NCBI RefSeq assembly: GCF_013402795.1
Contig: NZ_CP058595.1
Coordinates: forward strand, 97,501 to 161,500
Reading direction: 5' to 3'
DNA from: Costertonia aggregata
Lineage (GTDB): Bacteria > Bacteroidota > Bacteroidia > Flavobacteriales > Flavobacteriaceae
Length of the DNA: 64,000 nt
Positions within the stretch are counted from its first letter, which is position 1; every line of letters starts with the position of its first letter. Positions 52,683 to 62,014 of this stretch are shown piece by piece. Position numbers and translations under genes: made by a program. Below the pieces are notes generated by a model. That model worked only from the letters and a program-made list of their open reading frames with translations. It made no database searches and was not told where the DNA came from.

Positions 52683-52702
52683 ATATCAGTACATACTGAT
52701 AT
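52683..52702. repeat. 20-bp perfect palindrome in the GNAT leader
   Basis: ATATCAGTA-CA-TACTGATAT: perfect 9-bp inverted repeat with a 2-nt centre, just downstream of the predicted start site. Could be an operator for a dimeric repressor, or the first hairpin of a small RNA. Confidence 0.7.
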
Positions 52703-52728
52703 TATTCCTTCAGGCTTTCAAAGCGTGG

Positions 52729-52757
52729 AATTACGATCAAAACATCGTAATTTTTTT
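52729..52757 (+). terminator. Intrinsic terminator in the GNAT leader (attenuator or sRNA end)
   Basis: AATTACGAT (52729-52737) pairs with ATCGTAATT (52744-52752) across CAAAAC and is followed by TTTTTTT. It lies between the candidate promoter (52658) and the GNAT ATG (52785), so it either attenuates that gene or ends a transcript of about 87 nt. GGAAT at 52727-52731 could instead pair with ATTCC at 52704-52708, a possible antiterminator overlapping the terminator stem. Confidence 0.6.
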
Positions 52758-52784
52758 GTCTAGGACCAATTTAAATCAAACTAT

Positions 52785-53078
52785 ATGAATGAAGTAGTAA
52801 TTAAGGACAATAGTTTCTTGCGCCAATTTGAAACTAAGGTTGATGGACATTTAGCCAAGATCGAGTATTCTTCACAAGAACGTAAAGTTTTCTTGACCAA
52901 GCTCGTTATCCCCGAAGAAATTACGGACGAAGGTTTTAAAGAAGGTTTTATCAAAGCTGTTCTTCATGAAATACAGGACAAAAATCTTAGGGTTGTACCC
53001 ACCAGTCCACAAATTGCAGGATTTTTAAGAAAAAACAGGCAATACAAAGAGATGTTGCCCGTGGGTATTAGAATCTAA
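52785..53078 (+). CDS. Small GNAT-type N-acetyltransferase
   Basis: A 97-residue protein of the compact GNAT subfamily (COG2388/YjdJ-like). The pattern LRQFETKVDGHLAKIEYS, LTKLVIPEEITDEGFKEGFIKAVLHEIQDKNLRVVP, then SPQIAGFLRKNRQY is the usual acetyl-CoA core in about 95 residues, with the pyrophosphate-loop glycines reduced. Substrate unknown. Preceded by a leader with a terminator hairpin and followed by a strong terminator. Confidence 0.82.
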   Translation: MNEVVIKDNSFLRQFETKVDGHLAKIEYSSQERKVFLTKLVIPEEITDEGFKEGFIKAVLHEIQDKNLRVVPTSPQIAGFLRKNRQYKEMLPVGIRI

Positions 53079-53087
53079 CAAAAACAG

Positions 53088-53115
53088 AGCCTCTCTTCTT
53101 CGAGAGGCTTTTTTA
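53088..53115 (+). terminator. Terminator of the GNAT gene
   Basis: AGCCTCTC pairs with GAGAGGCT (loop TTCTTC), followed by TTTTTT, 10 nt after the stop. Confidence 0.93.
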
Positions 53116-53137
53116 TGACCGATCATTATCAAAGCCC

Positions 53138-54538
53138 TTACGCTTCGACCGGCTTTTTCACGAATTCAAACCGCACCAGACCATCTTCATCAATTTTAGT
53201 TAGTTCCACCTGGTTCAAGGTATTCACCAATTCTGGATTCCAAGGTGCCTTGACTTTGACGTAATTCTCGGTAAACCCATGAATGTAACCCTCTTTGTTT
53301 TCGCTCTCGAACAGTACGGTTCTTTTGCTACCTAGCTGGCTTTCATAAAAAGCCCTTCTCTTTTTTACGGATAGTCCCCGAAGCATTTTGCTACGTTTGC
53401 TGCGAATATTTTTGGGAACGGGATTTTTCATTGAAGCAGCTTTGGTATTATCACGTTCAGAATACGTAAATACATGCAAATAAGAAATATCAAGAGCATT
53501 CAAAAAATAATAGGTTTCCAAAAAATGCTCGTCGGTCTCGCCGGGAAAACCAACAATGACATCAACACCTATACACGCATGTGGCATGGTTTCCTTGATA
53601 CGTTTTACCCTATCTACATAAAGATCGCTCATGTACCTGCGCTTCATCAATTTTAAAATGTCATCCGAGCCACTTTGCAAGGGAATATGAAAATGGGGGA
53701 CAAAGGAGTTGCTTTGGGATACGAAATCAATAGTTTCATTTTTGAGCAAGTTGGGTTCGATGGACGAAATACGAAGCCTCTGTATACCATCTACCTTGTC
53801 CAAAGCCCTTACTAGGTCCAAAAATGTATGTTCGTGTTTTTTATTGCCAAACTCACCTTTTCCGTAATCCCCGATATTGACTCCGGTAAGAACAATCTCT
53901 TTTATACCCTGCGCGGATATTTCAGCGGCATTCTTGAGAACGTTCTCCAAAGTATCGCTCCTAGATATGCCCCTTGCCAGTGGGATTGTACAATATGTGC
54001 ATTTATAATCACACCCGTCCTGCACTTTTAAAAAGGCGCGGGTTCTATCACCAATAGCGTAACTGCCCACATAAAAATCGGCTTCTTGGATTTCACAGGA
54101 ATGTACTTCTCCGCCGCCTCTGATTTTGGTGGGGTGATTGAATACATCGTTCACATATTCCTTAAGGTTAAACTTCTCGGTAGCGCCCAAAACTAAATCT
54201 ACACCGTCTACCGCCACTAATTCTTCTGGCTTTAATTGTGCATAACAACCAATGGCTGCAACAAAAGCATCGGGGTTTACCTTTTGGGCCTGTTTTACTA
54301 TGGTTTTGAATCGCTTATCGGCATTCTCGGTCACCGAACATGTATTTATAACGTACATATCGGCATATTGGGAAAAATCCACACGTTCAAAACCTTCATC
54401 CTGAACCTGTCGTGCTATCGTAGAGGTTTCCGAAAAATTAAGCTTACAGCCCAGCGTGTAGAATGCGACCTTTTTTTTCAATGTAGTAGGTTTACCAATA
54501 TTAATAACTTCTCCATTTTTTGGTGATTTCAAAAACAT
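53138..54538 (-). CDS. mtaB: tRNA t6A37 methylthiotransferase
   Basis: A ~466-residue radical-SAM methylthiotransferase converting t6A37 to ms2t6A37 in tRNA. N-terminal UPF0004 domain with three cluster Cys (TLGCKLNFSE, NTCSVT, AIGCYAQ), radical SAM CDYKCTYCTIP (near 185), and a C-terminal TRAM domain (near 405-466). ATG at 54538 (MFLKSPKNGEV) is used; the frame stays open to 54568. It overlaps the end of the GlmU-like gene by 38 nt, suggesting co-transcription. Confidence 0.95.
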   Translation of the reverse strand: MFLKSPKNGEVINIGKPTTLKKKVAFYTLGCKLNFSETSTIARQVQDEGFERVDFSQYADMYVINTCSVTENADKRFKTIVKQAQKVNPDAFVAAIGCYAQLKPEELVAVDGVDLVLGATEKFNLKEYVNDVFNHPTKIRGGGEVHSCEIQEADFYVGSYAIGDRTRAFLKVQDGCDYKCTYCTIPLARGISRSDTLENVLKNAAEISAQGIKEIVLTGVNIGDYGKGEFGNKKHEHTFLDLVRALDKVDGIQRLRISSIEPNLLKNETIDFVSQSNSFVPHFHIPLQSGSDDILKLMKRRYMSDLYVDRVKRIKETMPHACIGVDVIVGFPGETDEHFLETYYFLNALDISYLHVFTYSERDNTKAASMKNPVPKNIRSKRSKMLRGLSVKKRRAFYESQLGSKRTVLFESENKEGYIHGFTENYVKVKAPWNPELVNTLNQVELTKIDEDGLVRFEFVKKPVEA

Positions 54539-55679
54539 GCTCCAGAATATGGGCCTCTTTTTCATCAAACTTCACTCCCCTTCTGGCCATCATCACTCTA
54601 GCGGCGTCAAAAGCTTTATTAGTGGTGTAAGTTGTAAAACCGGATGCTCCACCCCAACTAAAACTTGGTACAAAATTACGTGGAAAACCGGGAACATATA
54701 TGTTTGAATTTACACCAATGACCGTTCCCGTGTTGAACATGGTGTTGATTGCCGTTTTACTATGGTCTCCCATCATTAAACCACAAAATTGTAGCCCCGT
54801 TTGTTCAAATTTTTCGGTGGCGTAATTCCATAAACGCACCTTTGCATAGTTATTTTTAAGGTTAGAGTTGTTGGAATCTGCTCCAATATTGCACCATTCC
54901 CCCAAAACGGCATTGCCTAAATACCCCTCATGACCTTTGCTCGAGTAGCCAAAAATAACCGTATTGCTTACCTCTCCGCATACTTTACTGTGCGGCCCAA
55001 TGGTAGTTGGGCCATACAGTTTTCCGCCCATTTTGATGATAGCGTTATTGCACAAAGCCAAACTGCCACGTATTAAACTACCTTCCCATATTTCGGCATC
55101 TTTACCAATGTAAATTGGCCCTTCGGTCGCATTTAAAATACTGTACTCGACTTTAGCGCCTTCTTCCAAAAAAATATTTTCAGGACAAATCAAATGATTG
55201 GTGCCGGATATCGAGGCACTTTTTCTATTTGCGGTAATAAAATCAAAATCGGCCTTTAATGCCTCTCCGTTTTTAGAAAAGATATCCCAAGTTTTACATA
55301 GGGTCAAAATTGATTCTTCTTTGTGCTCTTTAACGTTGTACCCTGAAATCTCAAAATCACTTTTTGGGCTTTCGGTATAATAAGCCACTACCTTACCATC
55401 TACTGCAATGGCTTCATTGTCCTGTAGTGCGCTTACGGATTCAGCCAATTGTTTAGTAGGCAAATAAGATGAATTAATGACTATATTCTTTACCCCGACT
55501 TTTATAGGGAACTTTTCAGAAAGATACTCTTCAGTTTTAAAGCTGATGGATGCATTTAGATGTTTTTCCCATTTTTCCCGAATCGTCATAATACCAATTC
55601 GTATTTCACATACGGGCCGGGTGAACGTAAAAGGCAGTAGTGCCTCACGAACATCACCATCGGAAAGAATATAATTCAT
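54501..55679 (-). CDS. GlmU-like family protein (left-handed beta helix)
   Basis: A 392-residue protein of the Bacteroidota GlmU-like family. The N-terminal part (1-160) resembles a degraded nucleotidyltransferase (ILSDGDVREALLPFTFTRPVCEI), without the usual pyrophosphorylase LAAGxGxRM signature. The C-terminal part (165-350) is a hexapeptide beta helix (IYIGKDAEIWEGSLIRG, TIGPHSKVCGEVSNTVIFGYSSKGHEGYLGNAVLGEW). Acetyl- or sugar-nucleotide transfer is likely for the helix. The ATG at 55679 is used. Confidence 0.85.
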   Translation of the reverse strand: MNYILSDGDVREALLPFTFTRPVCEIRIGIMTIREKWEKHLNASISFKTEEYLSEKFPIKVGVKNIVINSSYLPTKQLAESVSALQDNEAIAVDGKVVAYYTESPKSDFEISGYNVKEHKEESILTLCKTWDIFSKNGEALKADFDFITANRKSASISGTNHLICPENIFLEEGAKVEYSILNATEGPIYIGKDAEIWEGSLIRGSLALCNNAIIKMGGKLYGPTTIGPHSKVCGEVSNTVIFGYSSKGHEGYLGNAVLGEWCNIGADSNNSNLKNNYAKVRLWNYATEKFEQTGLQFCGLMMGDHSKTAINTMFNTGTVIGVNSNIYVPGFPRNFVPSFSWGGASGFTTYTTNKAFDAARVMMARRGVKFDEKEAHILEHVFEITKKWRSY

Positions 55680-55702
55680 CAAAATAGTTTTAGGACTAAA
55701 GT

Positions 55703-55737
55703 TAAAAAATAACGCCCCGGACTTTCATCAGGGGCGC
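55703..55737 (-). terminator. Terminator of rpmE2
   Basis: Minus strand CGCCCC / GGGGCG stem with a 12-nt loop, then a T-rich tract (TTATTTTTT). It lies 29 nt after the rpmE2 stop. Confidence 0.85.
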
Positions 55738-55765
55738 ATAACTTTTCAAACATTCACGAAGAAAA

Positions 55766-56056
55766 TTATTCTTCTTTTTTAGCCTCGGCCTCTTTTGCAG
55801 GAGCTGGCTTTTTAAATTTTTGATATTTGCTCTTAAACTTATCTATACGCCCGGCCGTATCTATTAATTTGGATTTACCAGTGTAAAAAGGATGGGAAGT
55901 TCTTGAAATTTCCAATTTTATCAAAGGATATTCAACACCATCAAACTCTAAAGTCTCTTTGGTATTTGCAGTAGATTTGGTGATAAAAACATCGTCGTTT
56001 GACATGTCTTTAAAAGCTACCAATCTGTAATTATCTGGATGTATATCTTTTTTCAT
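55766..56056 (-). CDS. rpmE2: 50S ribosomal protein L31, type B
   Basis: A 96-residue L31[41 protein letters not shown]. No Cys residues, so it is the zinc-independent form. A Lys/Ala/Glu-rich C-terminal tail ([15 protein letters not shown]) follows. The frame opens upstream to 56128, but [10 protein letters not shown] at 56056 is the family start. It has its own promoter and terminator. Confidence 0.95.
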   Translation of the reverse strand: MKKDIHPDNYRLVAFKDMSNDDVFITKSTANTKETLEFDGVEYPLIKLEISRTSHPFYTGKSKLIDTAGRIDKFKSKYQKFKKPAPAKEAEAKKEE

Positions 56057-56106
56057 TACTTTTATTTTAGCGCACCCATTCCAACAGGTACTTGAATTTA
56101 AGCCTG

Positions 56107-56136
56107 CAAATTTAATAATTTCTTGCAACTATACAA
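56107..56136 (-). promoter_or_regulatory. Promoter of rpmE2
   Basis: Minus strand TTG (56136-56134), 19-bp spacer, TAAATTTG (56114-56107), matching the Bacteroidota consensus. Start near 56101, leader about 45 nt. Confidence 0.7.
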
Positions 56137-56262
56137 TTTAATCAACTCAAAAAACACTAAAAAAAACGAACCTGTGTATTTTTAGAAAAATTGCACCTAT
56201 ATTTTGTAACAAAACCAATGTTTTGTCAACTAACTGGGCAATAACCTTAAAACTAAATAATC

Positions 56263-56787
56263 ATGGAAGAAAATCAACCTAAAACCGGTAAATACGCCCT
56301 TAATTTTGGGGTTTTATTGGGTGGTGTAAGCATTGTATTCGCTTTAATGCTTTTTTCATTGGATATGCACTATCAAGGTGGTTGGATGGTCGGTCTAGTT
56401 TCAATTGTCTTAACAACCGTTGCAATAGTACTTGCTATGTTACAGTTTAAAAAAGCCAATAATGGTTTTTTATCTTTGGGACAGGCGATGAAAATAGGAG
56501 TGGGCGTCTGCCTAATCGGTGGTATTATCGGTATTGCATTCAATCAGGTAATGGCAAATGTCATAGATCCCGATATGTTGACGAAGGCCATGACCTTTCA
56601 AAGAGAAACACTTGAGGAAACGACCAATCTTACTGGCGAACAAATTGATGCCCAAATGGAAATGGTCAAAAAGTTTTCCTCTCCCGGAATGCAAACTGCG
56701 TTCGGGTTGATATTCAGTGTAGTCCTAGGGCTTATTTTATCATTGATAACAGGTTTGATTCTCAAAAGAACGGAAAACATCAACTAA
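56263..56787 (+). CDS. DUF4199 family membrane protein
   Basis: A 174-residue integral membrane protein with four TM segments (near 14-32, 40-60, 72-92 and 145-167). The conserved Gly-rich KIGVGVCLIGGIIGIAFN is characteristic of DUF4199. The soluble loop between TM3 and TM4 is helical. Lies 34 nt before the glycosyltransferase gene; possibly co-transcribed. Function unknown. Confidence 0.82.
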   Translation: MEENQPKTGKYALNFGVLLGGVSIVFALMLFSLDMHYQGGWMVGLVSIVLTTVAIVLAMLQFKKANNGFLSLGQAMKIGVGVCLIGGIIGIAFNQVMANVIDPDMLTKAMTFQRETLEETTNLTGEQIDAQMEMVKKFSSPGMQTAFGLIFSVVLGLILSLITGLILKRTENIN

Positions 56788-56821
56788 TTTGTACTTTTGA
56801 AAAAGTTTTCAGTGGTACAAT

Positions 56822-57796
56822 ATGAACATATCGGTAGTAATACCTTTACTTAACGAAGAAGAATCCCTTAAAGAACTCCACGATTGGATTGTATCGGTGA
56901 TGCAATCCAATCATTTTTCGTACGAGATTCTGTTTATTGATGATGGTAGTACAGACGATTCATGGAACGTTATTACAGAGCTCTCACAAGCAAACCCCAA
57001 CGTAAAAGGAATTCGATTTCACCGTAACTTCGGAAAATCACAGGCCTTGCATGCCGGTTTCAAGACAGCTAAGGGCGATGTTATCATTACCATGGATGCC
57101 GATTTGCAGGACAACCCCGAGGAAATTCCAGAATTGTACGATCTTATTGAAAAAAAGGGGTTTGATTTAATTTCCGGGTGGAAAAAGAAACGTTACGATT
57201 CCGTTCTGTCCAAAAATATGCCATCCAAGTTGTTCAATTGGGCCGCACGGAAAACTTCGGGCGTAAAACTACATGACTTTAATTGCGGACTGAAGGCATT
57301 TGATAAAAAAGTGGCAAAAACCATTGAGGTATCTGGCGAAATGCACAGATATATCCCTGTGTTGGCCAAGAACGCAGGCTTTCACAAGATAGGCGAAAAA
57401 GTAGTACAACACCAGGCCCGTAAGTATGGCAAAACAAAATTTGGCATGGAAAGGTTTATTAACGGTTTTTTGGATCTGCTGACCATATGGTTCGTGTCCA
57501 AATTTGGAAAGCGGCCTATGCATTTATTCGGTGCCCTGGGTGTTTTAATGTTCATAATAGGCTTTGGCTTAGCATTGTATTTGGGTATGGATAAACTGTT
57601 TATCAATCGGTTTGGGAGATTGATTACAGACAGGCCCCAGTTTTACATCGCACTCACTTCTATGGTGATAGGGACACAACTGTTTTTAGCAGGGTTCTTG
57701 GGAGAAATCATGATACGTTCCAAAAAAAATGAACCTCGGTATAGAATATCACAAGAAATAAATACCGAAACCGGACAAACCCAATATTCTTCGTAA
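56822..57796 (+). CDS. Family 2 glycosyltransferase, DPM1/GtrB-like
   Basis: A 324-residue GT2 enzyme with an N-terminal GT-A domain: VVIPLLNEEESLKELHDWI, IDDGSTDDSW, MDADLQDNPEEIPEL (DxD), SGWKKKRYDS, and a C-terminal two-helix membrane domain (near 235-300). Members transfer a sugar from a nucleotide donor to a polyprenyl-phosphate carrier for cell-surface glycan assembly. Next to a phosphohexomutase and an MsbA-like exporter, which fits envelope glycoconjugate synthesis. Sugar not determined. Confidence 0.92.
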   Translation: MNISVVIPLLNEEESLKELHDWIVSVMQSNHFSYEILFIDDGSTDDSWNVITELSQANPNVKGIRFHRNFGKSQALHAGFKTAKGDVIITMDADLQDNPEEIPELYDLIEKKGFDLISGWKKKRYDSVLSKNMPSKLFNWAARKTSGVKLHDFNCGLKAFDKKVAKTIEVSGEMHRYIPVLAKNAGFHKIGEKVVQHQARKYGKTKFGMERFINGFLDLLTIWFVSKFGKRPMHLFGALGVLMFIIGFGLALYLGMDKLFINRFGRLITDRPQFYIALTSMVIGTQLFLAGFLGEIMIRSKKNEPRYRISQEINTETGQTQYSS

Positions 57797-57824
57797 ATTT
57801 AATTGATATTTAAAATTATAGTTG

Positions 57825-59534
57825 ATGGATAACATCCTTGATACCGCTAAAAGTTGGCTTACGGATTTTTTTGACCCTGCCGTAAAAAAAGAGATTCAGC
57901 ATTTGATCAATACCGATACCGAAGAACTCAAAGACCGCTTCTATAAAAACATGGAATTTGGTACCGGTGGCATGCGAGGCATTATGGGCGTTGGTACAAA
58001 CCGAATAAACAAGTATACTTTGGGAAAAAGCACCCAAGGCCTCAGTAATTATCTGAACAAAGTATATTCGGGAGAAGAAATCAAAGTTGTCATTGCTTTT
58101 GATTGTCGCCATAACAGTGACACCTTGGCGAGAACAGTAGCAGAGGTTTTTTCTGCCAATGGCATTCAAGTGTGCTTATTTTCGGAGTTGCGTACCACAC
58201 CCGAACTATCATTTGCGGTTCGTCACCTAAACTGTCATGCGGGAATTGTTTTAACGGCATCACATAACCCACCGGAATACAATGGGTATAAAGTGTATTG
58301 GACCGATGGCGGACAGATAGTACCGCCGCAAGATGGGGAGATTATCACTGAAATAAATTCGCTTTCCTTTGAGGATATAAAATTTAACGCCAATGTAGAT
58401 TTGATTAAAGTAATCGATAAAGAAGTTGATGAGGCCTTTATCGAAGCATCGGTAGCGAACGGTAATTTTGGTGCCGATGGCAAGGACAACTTCAAAATTG
58501 TTTTTACTTCGCTACACGGCACATCTATAACCGCCATTCCGGAAGTATTACGGCGTGCCGGATATAAAAACGTAACCGTAATTGGGGAACAGGCCACACC
58601 GGACGGAAATTTCCCCACCGTACAATCACCCAACCCCGAAGAGCCCGAGGCATTATCAATGGCCATTAAAAAGGCTGAAGAAACGGGTGCCGATATGGTC
58701 GTAGGTACGGATCCCGATAGCGATCGTCTAGGTATAGCAGTACGTAACCTTGAAGGAAAGATGGAAATCGTAAACGGTAACCAAGCCATGGTGCTCATGA
58801 CCAAGTTTTTATTGGAAAAACAAAAGCAAAAGGGATTCAGCGGCAATGAGTTCATAGCGACCACAATTGTCTCCACGCCTATGATGGAAGCCATGGCCAA
58901 AGCATATGCGGTAGAATTCAAGACCGCCCTTACCGGCTTTAAATGGATAGGTAAAATGATAAAGGATTTTCCCGATTCGCAGTTCATAGGTGGCGGTGAG
59001 GAAAGCTTTGGTTATATGGTAGGTGATTTTGTTCGTGACAAAGATGCCGTCACTTCAACATTGCTTGCTTGTGAAATAGCCGCACAGGCGAAAGCCAACG
59101 GAAGCTCTTTCTACAAAGATTTAATAGATTGTTATGTTGAATACGGTTTTTACAAAGAATATTTGGTGTCCATAACCAAAAAGGGAATGAGCGGTGCGGA
59201 AGAAATCAAACAAATGCTCAAAGATTTTAAAGATAATCCCGTGGCCTCGGTGGGTGGCTCTAAAGTAAAATGGATCGAGGACTACAATACATCTATTGCG
59301 AAGAATGTATTGACAGGCGAGGAAAAATCCATTGATATCCCAAAATCCAATGTGTTGATATATGAAACCGAAGACGGTACACGTATTGCCGCAAGGCCCA
59401 GTGGCACTGAGCCCAAAGTGAAGTTTTATATCAGCACGAACACTACTTTAAATAAAGCTGAAAATTACGATCAGGTATCCACTCAACTAGATGCAAAAAT
59501 CAAAAGCATCCTCAGCGAGCTTAATTTGGATTAA
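57825..59534 (+). CDS. Phosphohexomutase (phosphoglucomutase/phosphomannomutase type)
   Basis: A 569-residue alpha-D-phosphohexomutase interconverting sugar 1- and 6-phosphates. Active Ser in VLTASHNPPEYNGYK (near 146), metal-binding DPDSDRLG (near 303), sugar-binding GGGEESFGYM (near 388) and the phosphate-binding RPSGTEPKVKFY (near 525) are present. The extended length matches the PGM2-like (YbbT/PgcA) branch. ATG 57825 is used over TTG 57822. The stop overlaps the exporter ATG (TAATG). Confidence 0.93.
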   Translation: MDNILDTAKSWLTDFFDPAVKKEIQHLINTDTEELKDRFYKNMEFGTGGMRGIMGVGTNRINKYTLGKSTQGLSNYLNKVYSGEEIKVVIAFDCRHNSDTLARTVAEVFSANGIQVCLFSELRTTPELSFAVRHLNCHAGIVLTASHNPPEYNGYKVYWTDGGQIVPPQDGEIITEINSLSFEDIKFNANVDLIKVIDKEVDEAFIEASVANGNFGADGKDNFKIVFTSLHGTSITAIPEVLRRAGYKNVTVIGEQATPDGNFPTVQSPNPEEPEALSMAIKKAEETGADMVVGTDPDSDRLGIAVRNLEGKMEIVNGNQAMVLMTKFLLEKQKQKGFSGNEFIATTIVSTPMMEAMAKAYAVEFKTALTGFKWIGKMIKDFPDSQFIGGGEESFGYMVGDFVRDKDAVTSTLLACEIAAQAKANGSSFYKDLIDCYVEYGFYKEYLVSITKKGMSGAEEIKQMLKDFKDNPVASVGGSKVKWIEDYNTSIAKNVLTGEEKSIDIPKSNVLIYETEDGTRIAARPSGTEPKVKFYISTNTTLNKAENYDQVSTQLDAKIKSILSELNLD

Positions 59535-61363
59535 TGAACTATTTCAAGAAGATTATCCGTTTTGCAAGACCTTACAAGGCATTTGCAATACTAAATATTA
59601 TTGCCAATATATGTTATGCGCTTTTTGCGACATTGGCAATGATATCATTGTTCCCCATGCTTTCCGTTTTGTTCAAACAAACAGAACCTGTTTACAAAGA
59701 GCCTATTTGGAAAGGTATTTCTGAAGGAAAAGAGTATTTAATGGAATATCTGAACTTTTTTGTAACCCAAAAAACAGAAGATGGTTCCTATGACGACGCA
59801 CTTTTTTTTATGGTCATCCTTGTTATTTCCATGTTTTTTTTGAAAAACCTGTTCAGCTATTTGGCCATGTACTTTATCACGTTCCTGAGGAACGGGGTAT
59901 TGAAGGACTTAAGAAATGAGCTCTATGAAAAAACGGTAGAGCTGCCGATATCCTACTACTCGGAAAAAAGAAAGGGAGATACCATTGCCAGAATAACATC
60001 CGACGTGCTTGAAATACAACATTCATTTTTATCGATTTTAGAACTTATCATCAGGGAGCCGCTCACAATCGTCTTTACCATAATAGCCATGCTTTCCATA
60101 AGTCCTAAACTTACGCTGTTCGTGTTTTTGTTTTTGCCCATATCCGGATTTTTAATATCTCTCATAGGAAAATCGCTCAAACGCAAATCAGACAAAGTTC
60201 AAAAAGAGCAAGGGTATTTTTTATCAATTTTAGAAGAAACACTAGGTGGTTTACGGGTAATTAAGGCGTTTAATGCAGAATCAAGGTTTTCCAATACCTT
60301 CCAAAAATCCACAAAACGATTTTATAATTTTTCCAACAGTCTGCTGAACCGACAAAACTTGGCCTCGCCCACCAGTGAGTTTTTTGGAATAGCCGCTATT
60401 GGGGTGATTCTCTGGTACGGTGGCAACATGGTTCTTGTTGAAAAAACATTAAAGCCAGAGCTTTTTATCGCCTACATGGGTTTGGCCTATAATATTCTGA
60501 CCCCTGCAAAAGCCATCAGCAAAGCTTCATATGGTGTTAAAAAAGGGAATGCAGCCGCTGAGCGGGTTCTTGAAATCCTGGAAACCGAGAATCCCATTTC
60601 AGAGATTGAAAACGCTGTTGAGAAAACAACGTTTGACAAGAGTGTCTCTTTGGAAAAAATTTCGTTTAAATACGAGGATGAATACGTACTCAAAGACTTT
60701 AATTTACAAGTACCCAAAGGCAGTACCGTTGCCTTGGTGGGCCAATCCGGTAGTGGAAAAAGCACCATTGCCAATTTGGTTACCCGTTTTTACGATGTGA
60801 ACATGGGTACCATAAAAATAGATGGTATCAACATAAAAGACCTGACCAAAAAGTCACTGCGTGGCCTTATGGGATTGGTAACCCAAGATTCGATCTTGTT
60901 CAACGATACCGTTAAAAACAACATTGGGCTGGGAAAAGAAAATGCAACGGATGATGAAATTGTCGAAGCAGCTAAAATAGCCAATGCCCATGATTTTATT
61001 ATGCAATTACCCGATGGTTACGATACGAATATTGGCGATAGCGGCAATAAGTTGAGTGGTGGTCAAAAGCAGCGACTATCGATTGCACGTGCAGTTTTAA
61101 AAAATCCGCCCATCATGATTTTAGATGAAGCCACCTCTGCCTTGGATACCGAAAGCGAACGTTTGGTACAGGACGCATTGGAAAAAATGATGCGAAACAG
61201 AACCTCAATCGTTATTGCGCACCGACTTTCGACCATACAAAATGCGGACAATATCGTTGTGCTACAAAAAGGTGAAATCGTTGAGCAAGGATCTCATACC
61301 AAACTGCTTTCGAAAAACGGCACCTATAAAAAATTGGTCGAAATGCAGTCTTTGGGCGCTTAA
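59534..61363 (+). CDS. MsbA-like ABC exporter (fused permease-ATPase)
   Basis: A 609-residue ABC exporter half-transporter. Six-helix membrane domain (near 15-330), then the NBD (near 355-605): Walker A GQSGSGKST, Q-loop VTQDSILF, signature LSGGQKQRLS, Walker B IMILDEATSALD, switch His in IVIAHRLS. It should work as a homodimer, possibly flipping lipid A or another amphiphile. Translationally coupled to the phosphohexomutase gene. Substrate unproven. Confidence 0.93.
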   Translation: MNYFKKIIRFARPYKAFAILNIIANICYALFATLAMISLFPMLSVLFKQTEPVYKEPIWKGISEGKEYLMEYLNFFVTQKTEDGSYDDALFFMVILVISMFFLKNLFSYLAMYFITFLRNGVLKDLRNELYEKTVELPISYYSEKRKGDTIARITSDVLEIQHSFLSILELIIREPLTIVFTIIAMLSISPKLTLFVFLFLPISGFLISLIGKSLKRKSDKVQKEQGYFLSILEETLGGLRVIKAFNAESRFSNTFQKSTKRFYNFSNSLLNRQNLASPTSEFFGIAAIGVILWYGGNMVLVEKTLKPELFIAYMGLAYNILTPAKAISKASYGVKKGNAAAERVLEILETENPISEIENAVEKTTFDKSVSLEKISFKYEDEYVLKDFNLQVPKGSTVALVGQSGSGKSTIANLVTRFYDVNMGTIKIDGINIKDLTKKSLRGLMGLVTQDSILFNDTVKNNIGLGKENATDDEIVEAAKIANAHDFIMQLPDGYDTNIGDSGNKLSGGQKQRLSIARAVLKNPPIMILDEATSALDTESERLVQDALEKMMRNRTSIVIAHRLSTIQNADNIVVLQKGEIVEQGSHTKLLSKNGTYKKLVEMQSLGA

Positions 61364-61438
61364 AGGCCCATAAACCTTATCACATTAAACCTTTTTGTAA
61401 TTTAATGGTCTTAATGTTAAATCAAACAATAAATAGGA

Positions 61439-61981
61439 TTGTTTTCAGAGGAAACCCTCATTCAAGAATTAAAGTCCAAGGATACCCAAGCAAAGGCTTT
61501 TGAAGTGCTTGTAAACACTTATAAAGAACGTTTGTACTGGCATATCCGCAGGATTGTTTTGAACCATAACGACACCGATGATATATTGCAAAACACGTTT
61601 ATAAAAATATATAAGAACATCAATAGCTTCAAGGGCGAGAGCAGGCTTTTCTCATGGATGTATCGCATTGCGACCAACGAATCCCTGAGTTTTTTAAAAC
61701 AAAAATCCAAAAAACTTGGGGTGAGCCATATAGATCATCAAGAGCGAATGGTAAACAACCTACAGGCCGATGTCTACTTTGAAGGCGATACCATCCAATT
61801 AGAACTTCAAAAAGCGATAGCAACGCTTCCCGAAAAACAGAAATTGGTTTTCAACATGAAATACTATCAAGAATTGAAATATGAAGAAATATCCGAGATT
61901 TTGGAAACTTCGGTCGGTGGTTTAAAAGCTTCCTATCATTTAGCAGTAAAAAAAATAGAGGGATATTTAAAAGAAAACTAA
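61439..61981 (+). CDS. ECF-type RNA polymerase sigma factor
   Basis: A 180-residue sigma factor. Region 2: NTYKERLYWHIRRIVLNHNDTDDILQNTFIKIYKNI and SWMYRIATNESLSFLK. Region 4: LPEKQKLVFNMKYYQELKYEEISEILETSVGGLKASYHLAVKKI, with a full HTH. The start is a TTG at 61439; no ATG or GTG lies nearby in frame. Followed by a membrane anti-sigma-like protein and a Spy-like protein, a common Bacteroidota layout. Confidence 0.92.
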   Translation: MFSEETLIQELKSKDTQAKAFEVLVNTYKERLYWHIRRIVLNHNDTDDILQNTFIKIYKNINSFKGESRLFSWMYRIATNESLSFLKQKSKKLGVSHIDHQERMVNNLQADVYFEGDTIQLELQKAIATLPEKQKLVFNMKYYQELKYEEISEILETSVGGLKASYHLAVKKIEGYLKEN

Positions 61982-62014
61982 ACTATTTGAACCATTGATG
62001 GTCAAAGTACTGGA

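Noticed and set aside
61357-61374. GGGC/GCCC hairpin after the MsbA-like exporter gene
   Set aside because: Only about five pairs and no U tract; likely chance.
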